Positions 8,766-17,940 of a stretch of DNA of 20,899 nucleotides are shown here, piece after piece; the first letter of the stretch is position 1, and each line of letters starts with the position of its first letter. The DNA is from Gnetum montanum. Lineage: Eukaryota; Streptophyta; Gnetopsida; Gnetales; Gnetaceae. The translations under genes were made by a program, and so were the position numbers. The DNA lies in NCBI GenBank assembly GCA_015680685.1, contig MNCI01035854.1:10736-31634 (forward strand), read 5' to 3'. The notes below the pieces were generated by a model. The model searched no databases. It saw only the letters and a program-made list of their open reading frames with translations, and was not told the origin of the DNA.

Positions 8766-9985
8766 TCACCAAAAATCGCCACATGAACAAACGCCATTTT
8801 CAAAATGATGAAAACGATTTTTGTCCCTTGCCACAAATTTATGACCCACAATCTTTGAATAAATTTAGTTGCCCCATGGCAGTCTCCGCAGATCCTTAGA
8901 TTTTTGAATATCGTAATTTGAATGCCAAAAATGGTGTGCCAATCAGACCAAAAGCTATGGCTAGTGTTTCACAGTGTCGGTTAAGAAGCTGTTCCTTCTC
9001 TTGCTCTTGTGCATCATGCAATACATACTGTCTCAGGAACGCATCCTGCTTCCTTCATTTTCCTCACTAGAGATTCTACGGTCTCATTTATTTTCTGAAT
9101 CTGGGGGTCTGACACATCTCCAGTTAAAAAGATATGCAGTTTTCTGTTCACGTAAATCTAGCTACGTCCAGGAATCATAGCCACACTTTGTTTCTCATCG
9201 CTCTCCTAGCATTCATTACATCATGCCGTCTCTCTGAAGCAGCATAAACATTTGAAAGGGCAACATAGGGAGCAGAGTTAGAGCTCTAAAGTTTCAAAAT
9301 TTTCTGAACTGTCTGTCTTGCTAACTCTGTGTTCCTATGCATTTTACAAGCCCCCAACATTGCTCCAACAACTCTAACTGAGGCCCCAACTGGCATCTTG
9401 CTCATAAAATCTTCTGCCTCCTCAAAACAGCCTGCCCTACCAAGAAGATCCATCATGCAGGCATAATGTTCATTTCTTGCAGTGATACCATATTCTTTAC
9501 CCATGAATTCAAAATAGTTGCCCCCTTCTTTAACCATGCACTCTGCCGCACTGTGTACCCTGAAAGCATCGCATTCCATGAGACCACATCTTTCTCGGGC
9601 ATTTTATCAAACACGTGTCGTGCATCATCAACGAATAACTCTGCACATACCCAGTGAGCAGAGCAGTCCAAGCCACGACATTTTTCTACGGTATTCTATC
9701 AAACACATTGCATGCTTCCTCGTTTCTTCGTTGCTGGAAAAAACCGCGCATCTTCACGGTCCACGAAAAACTGTTTCTTTCAGGCATTTCATTGAAAATT
9801 CACGATGAATCCTCCAGCATTCCTCTGTCAGCATATCCTTCAGCATTGCTGTCCATGTGACCACGCTTCAGAGGAGCTCTCTCAAACAGGCTCTCGGCTT
9901 CCCGAAATGATCCATTCTGGATCAATCCAGAGATCAGATTCTTCTGATATAGTTTTTTATGATCGCCACGAAGTTTGAGAGGCAT
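8766..9985 (-). pseudogene. PPR-E-DYW protein gene, decayed (organellar RNA-editing factor family)
   Basis: Intact members are organelle-targeted pentatricopeptide proteins that bind RNA and, through the DYW domain, deaminate C to U. From an ATG at 9985 the minus strand reads NLISGLIQNGSFREAESLFE, then GYADRGMLED, a TGA where CGA (Arg) is expected, IFNEMPERNSFSW, a VFDRIP...[14 protein letters not shown] repeat, a frameshift, then [21 protein letters not shown] deletion joins this to [17 protein letters not shown] and [19 protein letters not shown]. The E region reads ACKMHRNTELARQ, then KILKL, a TAG in place of GAG, and SAPYVALSNVYAAS. The DYW part keeps TGDVSDPQIQKI, the H-x-E of NRHCETLAIAFGLI (8969-8977), [11 protein letters not shown] with its C-x-x-C (about 8870-8905), [14 protein letters not shown] and a TGA at 8766-8768. 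At least four frameshifts separate these blocks. The PPR tract is shorter than usual and no transit peptide was found. It is a pseudogene with recognisable deaminase ligands. Confidence 0.93.
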
Positions 9986-10086
9986 TTTCAGTGGTCTCTG
10001 GAATCACTTGGCCCAATTGCAGAAGGGGGAATTCAGTAAGCAGGGACTCAGGGAGTGTCTGATCACGAATTTTCAACAGCAATCAT

Positions 10087-10235
10087 AGTTGACGGGCCGG
10101 TTTGTCAGGGTCAGTCGTTATTTTAGATCATGGCATTGCTAATATTTAAAGTTGCTAGTTAAATTGGTTTTGGCTATGGCATGGTTTTTAATTTTAACCC
10201 ACGTGGCACACATGAACAGTTACAACCCGTCAACT
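10087..10235. repeat. Possible small element with 10-bp terminal inverted repeats
   Basis: agttgacggg at 10087-10096 is the exact reverse complement of cccgtcaact at 10226-10235, enclosing about 149 bp. The similarity decays beyond 10 bp and I see no flanking target duplication. A decayed MITE is possible, but a 10-bp pair could arise by chance. Confidence 0.2.
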
Positions 10236-10500
10236 GAAAACCATGTATAACTTAAATTAATTGTCAAAAACCACGGCTTTGTAAAAGAAACAACGATAAA
10301 TTGCGTAGCCGTTTGCAGGTGTACAGCGTCATAAGTCAAATGCCTATAGCTAGCCATATCTACCAAAAACCATTGTAAGTAACCTAGCCCTCAACCTCAA
10401 AGAGATACTCTTCAAACCATATACTACTAGCTTAGTTATATATTAATAATATATATAGAATCTTATTAGTTTACAAGTAAAAATTTCTTTGAGTAAAAAA
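10236..10500. other. No gene seen
   Basis: This is AT-rich sequence with scattered aaaaccatg and accacggc-like words and a TA-rich run around 10438-10456. No coding similarity is visible. Confidence 0.5.
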
Positions 10501-10750
10501 TTTCACGTTTCATACTTTCTAATGAAGAACAAGAGTTCTGTACCTTATTTTTCCTAAAGATGGATTTTCTGAAAAAAAATTTCATAAATTAGTGTATCCT
10601 CTCACCCTCGGCCGAATTTGTTGAGATTGTTGAGGATAAATTCGGCCAATAGTGAGAGCATACACTAATTCATGAATTCTTTTTTCAGAAAACCTATCCT
10701 TAGGAAAAATAAGGTACAGAACTCTTGTTCTTCGTCAGAAAGCATGAAAA
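10501..10750. repeat. Long foldback (inverted repeat), arms about 113-119 bp, 18-nt loop
   Basis: The left arm (10501-10619) pairs with the right arm (10638-10750) over nearly their whole length. Examples are tagtgtatcctctcaccctc against gtgagagcatacacta, tctgaaaaaaaat against cttttttcaga, and aagaacaagagttctgtacc against ggtacagaactcttgttctt. Mismatches are few and there is about one small bulge per 20 to 30 bp. The loop at 10620-10637 reads gttgagattgttgaggat. A transcript would form one long hairpin. A second degenerate copy of the outer right-arm text (ttcttcgtccagaag) follows at about 10771-10785. This is consistent with a MITE or a recent inverted duplication and could be a small-RNA precursor. 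No transposase is present. Confidence 0.85.
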
Positions 10751-10979
10751 TTTGGGTTTTTAAATTTTGTTCTTCGTCCAGAAGTCGTGAAATTTAAACA
10801 TAACAAATAGAAATATTATAAGATCATGAAATGCTTCAGTGAATGATCATAAACATATTGTAATCAATAAGATCAACAAATCAATCATCAACAGAAATGC
10901 TACCCAAAAATATCTATAACAGCCTGCTGATCAAGATTTCAAACATTTCTGATCAATTCTCTCTCTCCCATCAAGAATT

Positions 10980-11413
10980 ATGGAAACTCATAAATCAAAG
11001 TCCAAACTACCAGAGTGGCAACTTACCACATCAAAAGAGAAGTTGCGCCAGCGCACTCTTAGAAACTCAATAGGAGTGCTTTGGCCCTGGATCCCAGAGG
11101 AAGGAATCCCTGTATCCAGAATTCACCACAGTTCTCAAATGAACACTCCTTGGATCAGAAATCCTTAAATTCACATCCAAGGGGCCATGCAACACCTCAT
11201 CCACGCGCAAGCAGCAGCAACAGCATCAATCAATTTGTCTCAGAACCGCGGAAAAAGAAACCGCCTTCGAAAACATTTTGGCCGTGGAAAACATCGTCTG
11301 AAAACGATGCAGTGGCCTGGCAATTGCCAGAGAAAGCAGGAAAAATGCTTTCGATACCAGTAGAAGTCGTTATCGTGAGGTCACAACAGGAAATAAATAG
11401 GAAGGACGACTAA
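10980..11413 (+). other. Gene-like but unassigned stretch, two overlapping frames
   Basis: A 62-residue frame starts at 10980 behind a CT-rich leader (ctctctctccc). A second, 110-residue frame (11081-11413) overlaps it by about 90 nt. Its peptide has a basic, proline-containing segment (EPRKKKPPSKTFWPWKT) and an end reading LPEKAGKMLSIPVEVVIV. The two could be one coding sequence split by a frameshift near 11080-11160, or two chance frames. I recognise no domain. The leader and non-repetitive composition make a former gene plausible, no more. Confidence 0.25.
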
Positions 11414-12110
11414 GGAACAATAAGACGAATAGGAGGAAAACCGAGTCCGTCGTACAAGTACCTCTCTACTCACCTCACCTGAACCTCCATTCCCTCTCCT
11501 CTCAAAGTTTTTCCCTACCGCCGTGGCGACTCGACGCCAATTATTTCGGCGACAAGGTCTTGTACACGCCTTCGATAATTTCTTGTGTTGCTGCTGCTGC
11601 GATGGCATTTTGTTTCATTTCATTTCATTTTGTGTTTTCGGTGTTTTAGCCGCTTCTGCAACTTTGCCGCGATTTACTGGCGATTCCAAGGCTACCAATG
11701 CGATTGCGACACGGACGCTTCTCCGAAGAATCTTATTACCAAAAAAACTCACACTGCACAAACGAAAATGATGCATGCAGTGGCCGCAGTAAGATGTTGT
11801 TGCGTTACTATTTAAATAATAAATGAACGCCGTCGAAATGGATGACAGTGACGCTGACGGCGCTTTCATCCATCAAATTGCAATTCCATCTCAATCAATC
11901 GGCTTCTGTTCTCGTTCCATTGTTTGGTTTTGGCTTTTCTTCTTTGGTTTTACCGATACCAGGCAGAAATACAGGCGGAAATTGAAAATGAGACTGATTG
12001 TTGTTGGCTTTTCTTAAGTGTCTTCAAACAGGAAATTCTCGGCGCCTGTGTCGGCATCTGCAAATCTGCCCGACGTGGCTTGCTCCGCCAATGAAAACGC
12101 TTGGATTCCC
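11414..12110. other. CpG-richer, 5'-leader-like stretch without an assigned gene
   Basis: From about 11440 to 11720 the sequence becomes richer in C and CpG, with a long pyrimidine-rich run (cattccctctcctctcaaag) followed by ccgtggcgactcgacgcc. A TATA-like aataaatag lies at 11391-11399. Together this resembles a plus-strand promoter and 5' leader. Open frames here lack convincing ATG contexts or domains, and the attttgtttcatttcatttc text is low complexity. Another CpG cluster lies at 12040-12100. It is unassigned. Confidence 0.3.
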
Positions 12111-13153
12111 TGAATGAATGAAGGATGCATTATTTTGTAAATTTTGTTGTTGTTGTTCTTATTCCAAGTATGGATTAGCCTAGCCAGATCTGGTTTAGTT
12201 ATATGCGGCGTAGATTTTTTCCAAGTTCGACGTCGGGAAACTGCGTTGCAGTGTAATGTGTTGGGCCCCGTGTTGTTTTTTGCTTTGTTTTTTTGGAATG
12301 AATTTCTATATTGTGTCCATAGTTTTCAATTTGGATTCGCTATATTTATCCGAGATTCGTGAATAATTATAAAATTTTGGTCATTGTTCGCATTTGAAGT
12401 ACTGTTTATATCTCATATAGATATTTAAAACATATAATAATAAAACTTAACAAATTTATATAATTCTTGATTTTTATATGTAATGAAAGATTAAAATAGG
12501 AATTTATTCATAAAAATAAAAAAAAAGCAATTCTAAATATGGAGGAAGACAAAAATTTAAATTTTATATCCACAATGCACTTACCTTGTTGTTCTTCGTG
12601 TTTATTGTGGCCTTTATTCACTTTAAAACATAAAAAATAAAACATTCAAGAAGATGCAAGCAAAAGATAAAACTTTTACCTTAAGGTAGAGGAAGAGTGT
12701 AGATTCAAATGCAAAATAATGGTTTTGAATATGTAATATTTGGAATGATTTGGTAGACTCTAAACCTATCAATATTCACATTTATTAGTTGAAAATTCAA
12801 TGAATATTATTTACAAATAATGTTTATTCGACAATGGAGTACGTCACAAATATTAGCCAAATTTGCCAATATATGGAAAACCATAAACCAATCCACAACT
12901 ATTCATGGGTCATTCCATATAACCCATCCGCGTGCATTCCATGACCATCTTGACCATGCTTATGTGTGTGGCTGGGTCCCATCCTTGCTTGCCAATCGGT
13001 GCCCTTTGACAGGGGTATGCAATTGCAATAATACATGAAAGGTTGATTTTTAAATTCCTTAATTTTACAAATTTTATATCTATTATCACATATACGTAAA
13101 ATTTTTTTAAGCTTGAGCACTTTGTATGGATGCCATGCATACCCTCATCTCAC
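12111..13153. other. AT-rich, no gene supported
   Basis: 12360-12800 is strongly A/T-rich without a repeat structure that I could define. Frames on both strands at 12820-13140 are open, but I recognise no family in them. The text gcttgccaatcggtgccc near 12987 is the least AT-rich part. Confidence 0.5.
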
Positions 13154-13380
13154 ATGCATCTACCACACATAACAGATGTGTTTATGGTTTGCCGAGTTTA
13201 ATCCATCTCCCATGCATCTACCACACATAACAAATGTGGATCAGTTTATGGTTTGCAGATTTTAATCCACACATAACAGATGTGAATCAGTTTATGGTTT
13301 GCCGAGTTTAATTCATCTCCCATGCATCTACCACACACATAACATATGTGTATCAGTTTATGGTTTGCAGATTTTAATCC
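13154..13380. repeat. Tandem repeat, about 58 bp, four units in alternating A-B-A-B order
   Basis: Units begin at 13154, 13212, about 13268 (truncated) and 13321. Each carries catgcatctaccacacat, then aacagatgtg or a variant, then tttatggtttgc. Units 1 and 3 continue with cgagtttaatccatctcc-type text (A form). Units 2 and 4 continue with agattttaatcc (B form). The alternation implies that a two-unit block was duplicated. Each unit contains the short inverted pair cacat-aacag-atgtg. It is not coding. Confidence 0.85.
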
Positions 13381-14049
13381 ATGATTATGATGGGGAATAG
13401 TTTTTATCATTTTTTCGTTGCATGGACCCTGTTACTTTGGTTTGTGGACGAGGATGAAAGTTTACAGGGTCAATGTTTGCCATGTCTGGGATTGTGGATT
13501 CGGTGGTGGAGACAGATTGTTTGTTTGGGTAAGGAATCCAATTTGAATGGTGTATTTTTGTTCTGGCTTTTGCAATTGCCTTTTTTTTTAATCCCCAGAA
13601 ACAAAAAGAAAAGAAAAAAATTCTGTTGATAAGGTGTGAGAGGATGAGGTCTCTCTCTGTACCATCCAAACTTACAAAAAGAAGTGATCTGACACTCAAT
13701 TTCGCTGTAGCTAAATCCTCCCCTCCCCTGTGTTGCCTCAAGTGGACCATACATGGGGCTGCCCAGTTTGCTCACATTCTCTTTCCTGGAAACACAGTAG
13801 AACACTTTCTATGCTTACAGTTTGGGTGGTTTTGTGGTGGGTGACGTTTTTATTCACAGGTTAAATTTGCTGTTATCGCTCTTTGTGGGTCTCACGTTAA
13901 ATCGTTGGAGTGACGATACAGGATCTGAAGCAAGCGTAGCACTTGAAGTAAAGTCAGTTCCGCTGGTTGAAGCATGTATTTAAAAGGCGTATTTAACACA
14001 TGGCCAGCAAAAATACAGGTAGAAAAAAACACAGCAGCACGACAACATT
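13381..14049. other. No gene supported
   Basis: Two overlapping minus-strand frames (111 and 121 residues) cover 13385-13805, but neither shows a family motif that I know. Low-complexity aaacaaaaagaaaagaaaaa at 13600-13619 encodes a Phe- or Lys-rich run. Remnant coding sequence cannot be excluded. Confidence 0.45.
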
Positions 14050-14540
14050 TAATCATGATGATGTGCGCACGGCTGTCATCTGCAGCAGCGCCTCCTGTGT
14101 TGTCAACATCCGGTGCTTCACCACTGCTGCCACACAAAGAGCCATGACAGACATATAGAAAATCGACGCCGCGGAGAACTCACAGACCAATCTGCAACAC
14201 GTCATGCCATCCCTCCTGCAGTGCCATTCCTCGCACTTTTACACAAGGAATTCGCCGAGTTTGCATCCGCCAAACAGCTCCAGAACATGGCAAAATTTTC
14301 TTTCCTACCGCAGACAGTAGAATCTGGGCCAAAATTCCACCGCAGCAATAGGACGCTTTCGGGGAATAATCTCTCTTCCACCATTCCTGCACACTGCACC
14401 GCGCCATGTCTTTAACGGTTCTGCAGTCGTCTGCAACTTTCCGTTTCTTCTTTTTGCTTGCGTGGATGACGAACCTGCCATGCATGCTATCCTTTCCGCC
14501 AGACTTGCGGAAGGCAAATTGCAGATTCTCTGCAACACCG
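14050..14540 (-). other. GC-elevated patch with unassigned minus-strand frames
   Basis: This stretch is less AT-rich than its surroundings and has a 101-residue minus frame (14180-14485) plus overlapping 65- and 77-residue frames. The 101-residue frame is open further upstream and contains a lysine-rich HASKKKKRKVADD segment and a QEWWKRDYSP segment. Three frames open together suggest composition as much as coding. I do not recognise a domain. It may be an exon remnant of an unidentified gene. Confidence 0.2.
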
Positions 14541-15320
14541 GGCCTGCGCTAAAATAGCAGCGTACAAAAAAGAAAGGTTGCTAAATTCAAGCTCTTAGAC
14601 AACGTCGGACGTTACGGTGGTTGCTGAAGGTTGAGATTTCTGATTTTGCAGTTTCCATTAACATCCATTGTCATGTTTCCATGTTCAGGCATTCGGTCCT
14701 CAGATGAACTCATACGTTGGGTCCTATATCATAGTTGCTGTTCTTAGGCAGTATCGGAGATTTCCTTACCGCCATAAACACACAAAATTCAAAGCACCGA
14801 TTTCACGCAAATCCTCGCAGATAACATTAAACCAACTACTGTAATTCCCTCAAAACTTTAAAAAAAGAAAAAAGCTCCGTTCATAACAGTTGAGGGTCGT
14901 TGATCGCATAAAAGCTTTGATATTTTTTGATAGCATCCATGCTTATTCATAAGAACCGTGAATATTCCCAGGGAATTGCTGTTTTTCTTTGGTGAAACGT
15001 TGTTGTAAGTTATATGCATAATACACCATGTTAACCTTGTTCTGGCCACCCAACAATAACATATGCTTTTCACACAAACGTGGAATCAGGTTAAGACTTT
15101 TTGCTTATTTTGTTGGGCCTTAAGCATAAGGACAATTTTAGGCCGTGGTGGCCCTGGTTCTTCCATAAATCAATACAAGACGCCTCGCTGCATCCACTGT
15201 GATTATATCCGCAAGCCTTCAAAGCAAAGGCATGGTTCGTAAATAGAGAAGTATGCAATAAAGGTAACTTTTCATATAAAACGACGCAACCTTTCATGAC
15301 ACCTCAAAGTTATACACAGC
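14541..15320. other. No gene seen
   Basis: This is mixed, non-repetitive sequence. Minus-strand frames at 14858-15073 and 15091-15297 have no recognisable domains, and the first runs into a poly-Phe end encoded by aaaaaaagaaaaaag. Nothing regulatory or RNA-like was identified. Confidence 0.5.
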
Positions 15321-15661
15321 GTTACCGAAATGGCCTGTTGGGAAGCGTTATGCACGGTGTTACCAAAATGGCCTGTTGGCCAAAATGGCCTATTGGAAAG
15401 CGTTATGCACGGTGTTACCAAAATGGCCTGTTGGGAAGCGTTATGCACGGTGTTACCAAAATGACCTGTTGGGAAGCGTTATGCACGGCGTTACCGAAAT
15501 GGCCTGTTGGGAAGCGTTATGCACGGCGTTACCGAAATGGCCTGTTGGGAAGCGTTATGCATGGTGTTACCAAAATGGCCTGTTGGGAAGCGTTATGCAC
15601 GGTGTTACCAAAATGGCCTGTTGGGAAGCGTTATGCACGGCGTTACTGAAATGGCTTGTTA
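15321..15661. repeat. 38-bp minisatellite, nine units (the last partial)
   Basis: The unit reads gttaccaaaatggcctgttg followed by ggaagcgttatgcacggt. Units start at 15321, 15359, 15414, 15452, 15490, 15528, 15566, 15604 and 15642, exactly 38 bp apart. The exception is 15359 to 15414, where 17 extra bases come from a partial duplication around ggccaaaatggcc. Two forms exist: ggcGttaccGaaa and ggtGttaccAaaa. The two variable positions change together. Because 38 is not a multiple of three and the unit lacks stops, frames of 117 and 128 residues stay open. They are repeat read-through, not genes. Confidence 0.97.
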
Positions 15662-15817
15662 AAAATTTTAATTACAAGTCAGCGTTGTGCACAAAGTTGC
15701 ATTACCAAAATGGGCGCCAAACTATCGGCCAAACAAACAAACAAATACTTCACTTATTTTGATCTAGGTTAGGGTGACTTCAAGTTTCCCAAGGAAGAAG
15801 GGGGATTGTTAAAGGAA

Positions 15818-15973
15818 AAACAAACCATAAAAAAGAATCATCATCCTGGAGCCATAGCAAGGTCTTGCGAGGGTTGGTAGATGAGCAAAAGCCTAACCTC
15901 TTTGAGTGGTTGTGCCTAGGCTAAAACCCAGGTCTTAAAATTAAGAAACGAGCACCTTACCATCACTCTAAAT
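15818..15973 (-). repeat. SINE-like repeat, family A, copy 2
   Basis: This is the better-preserved partner of 5402-5571. On the minus strand it opens with gagtgatggtaaggtgctcg, which resembles a pol III A box. This is followed by agacctgggttttagcctag, which resembles a B box (GGTTCGANTCC) with the CpG lost. The body continues through aggcacaaccactcaaagag and ends near gattcttttttatggtttg, a T-rich 3' end. Its length is about 155 bp. The tRNA-derived origin is inferred from the paired boxes and spacing. Confidence 0.6.
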
Positions 15974-16649
15974 GATGGTCCTGAACAACAAACCATAGAA
16001 AACAAAAATTACTATAAAAAAATAACAAATCTTAACATAGCTTATGGGTATAAAATCCAAAAAAAATATTGATAATGAGCAACAAAAATTTAGAATACAT
16101 CACAAGTTTGACATTGAGTGGACATCATTGCAAAACAAAAAAATGGTTAATAATAAAAAGACAAAACTTTTTAATGTTAGCACTGTCTACTCAAGTGTAG
16201 AACCTTACCATTGATAGTTTGAAAACATAAATCAAGAAACTTAATTGTTAAAACTGAGGAAGGTTCGAGTCTTAACAAAATTTACATTGCTTTTCAACAT
16301 CCATGCTTAAACTTAAAATAACAAAAAGATTCAAGAGAGAGAGAGTTGTGGCTTAATATCAATACTTATATCAAAGCAACAAAGTGGTAGCACTTCTCAA
16401 AGATCTTTACCTCATCACTTCGTATTAATCTTACGTCGAGAATCTTCATCATCAACTATAATCTTCTTGGCAACAGTAGTTTTAATCTTTGAGTTAATAA
16501 TATCCTTTTTAGACAAGGAAAAAATTTGCCTTACAAGCTATCCAAGCTGCTTAATAATTTCTCTAGTACCAGTAAAATTACATAAGGAGCTTCTATGTTC
16601 TTTGAATTCTTTATTACCATTTGATCATTCTTATCATTGACATTAACTT
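15974..16649. other. No gene supported; probably degraded retroelement sequence
   Basis: This is A-rich sequence on the minus-strand 3' side of the DUF4283 relic, where the rest of that element would lie. A B-box-like aaggttcgagtctt occurs near 16260, but no A box could be matched to it. A gagagagagag run lies near 16335. No reverse transcriptase motif was found. Confidence 0.45.
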
Positions 16650-17400
16650 AATTTTTCATATCTTCAATTTCATATTGTTTTTTCTTATATTCAACTTCAA
16701 CACTTTTTTTCTTTTCTTCATAATCTTTATTCTTGAGCAAAAATGGACAAGCATTAAACAAATGTCTTTCACGATAACATAAGTTGCAAAAGTTAGGAAG
16801 ATTATAATTTGTAATTGGGTGAATATAAGTCTTTTCTCATGCTTGTAATACCAATTCCTTTTTATGATTGAGAATGTTGATTTCAATAAAAAAAATATCT
16901 ACCAAAATCAAAAGTTGTAGAAATCAACTCCATATGCTTAATGGGATCAAGAAGACTAATAATTTTTTGCTCAACATTCTAAAAAATTAATGGAAGATTA
17001 TATAACATGACAAAACATGGAACTTTAGCATATTATTTAGATTGGACATCAAAATTTGGATTCCACTTAGGAATGATCAATATTACATGCTTTTATATAA
17101 AAGACCCTATATTTAGGGCATATTGCACCATTGAAGCATTGCCTAATTCAACAAGCAGACTAAAAAACAAGAATAATACCTCGCATGAAGGACATAGATG
17201 TCATGTTTTTTGATCACATCATTTAACTACGAAACAAAACTTTGATTACAAGTCAAGTAACCCAAAATTTGAATGAATACATATTGTGATAAAAGATCAA
17301 TAAGCAATGGCTCATATACATCATTAAGAAGAACAAAATTGGGTGTCGTAGTTGTGTCAACATCACTAGAAGAAAGTGTTACAACTTTTTCATATAAGCT
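16650..17400 (-). pseudogene. DUF4283 plus CCHC zinc-knuckle ORF of a plant retroelement, decayed
   Basis: On the minus strand, from 17400 down, the frames give SLYEKVVTLSSSDVDTTT, FIQILGYLTCNQSF, LNDVIKKHDIYVLHARYY, LGNASMVQYALNIGSF, IIPKWNPNFDVQ, then KVPCFVMLYNLPLIF near 16985-17020, SLLDPIKHMELISTTFDFGR, and a zinc knuckle FCNLCYRERHLFNACP with Cys-x2-Cys-x4-His-x4-Cys at 16788-16747. A lysine- and glutamate-rich tail (KNKDYEEKKKSVEVEYKKK) follows. The block order (KW.P.FD, LPNLPL.FW-like, FGR, CCHC) is that of the DUF4283/zf-CCHC_4 nucleic-acid-binding protein carried by plant LINE-type elements. Several in-frame stops and one or two frameshifts show that it is dead. No ORF2 was found next to it. 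It could be related to the LINE relic at 4390-5225, but nothing links them directly. Confidence 0.8.
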
Positions 17401-17499
17401 TGTAAATTTATTTTTTAAGAATCAATATAAATTTCCACATTAATAAAAGAAGCAAAATTTCAACATTGGTTAAAGAAGATAGGAGTAACATAGAATCCT

Positions 17500-17660
17500 C
17501 CATAGGGGAATTCTAGAAAAATCAAATCTATTAGAGAAAAGTTGAAGTGAGAAAAATCAAATCTACTAAAAAAATCAAATTTGTTAGAGAAACAATAGAT
17601 CTATTTAAAAATTTTGATTTGCTAAAGCAACATCAAATCCATTAAAAAAACAAAAGATAA
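17500..17660. repeat. A-rich stretch with repeated caaatctattagag-like words
   Basis: Variants of aaaaatcaaatctattagag recur about four times (near 17518, 17555, 17571 and 17628) in imperfect, unevenly spaced form. It is probably low-complexity decay and not a defined satellite. Confidence 0.4.
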
Positions 17661-17720
17661 CATAGCTTATGGAAAAATTAAGATGAAAGATATTAGCAAT
17701 TTGCATTATAGCTTTATAAC

Positions 17721-17822
17721 AATGAGGTGTTAGTCTAATGGTACTTGGAAGGTTCAAGTTATGAGTTCAATTTTGGTGGACAATGTTGAATTATAAAGTT
17801 TTGATTTTACTATATGTATTAG
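17721..17822 (+). repeat. SINE-like repeat, family B, copy 1
   Basis: This segment aligns with 17941-18050 in the same orientation. It starts aatgaggtgttagtctaatg. The word TAGTCTAATGG fits the tRNA A-box consensus TRGYNNANNNG. About 25 nt later gagttcaatttt corresponds to the B box. It then runs through gttgaattataaagttttga to tatgtattag. Compared with copy 2 it lacks a few bases between the boxes. A tRNA-derived origin is inferred. Confidence 0.6.
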
Positions 17823-17940
17823 TGGTAAATGTTGCTAAGAAAAAGGTTCCAAGTTCCAACATCCCATGCCATTTTTTAAAAATCCATTTCAGGGTTCAAT
17901 GTTACTTCTAGTGTTAAGTTCTAACTTTGATCTTTTTAAT

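Noticed and set aside
8672-9180. Plus-strand 75- and 68-residue frames as small secreted or zinc-finger proteins
   Set aside because: They are antisense to the DYW domain of the PPR pseudogene, which explains the cysteines.
9466-9860. Plus-strand frames in the PPR region
   Set aside because: They are antisense shadows of the clearly recognisable minus-strand PPR blocks.
15321-15661. CRISPR-like array
   Set aside because: The units are contiguous without unique spacers, the context is a plant genome, and there are no cas genes.
15296-15762. 117- and 128-residue frames as a repeat protein
   Set aside because: They are read-through of a 38-bp minisatellite. A period that is not a multiple of three cycles through all frames, and none contains a stop.
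16255-16275. Third tRNA-derived SINE from a ggttcgagtctt B-box-like word
   Set aside because: No A box at proper spacing and no alignment to families A or B.
16656-16886. 76-residue minus frame as a membrane protein
   Set aside because: It is in the wrong frame relative to the CCHC knuckle and DUF4283 blocks. Its hydrophobicity comes from A/T-rich codons.
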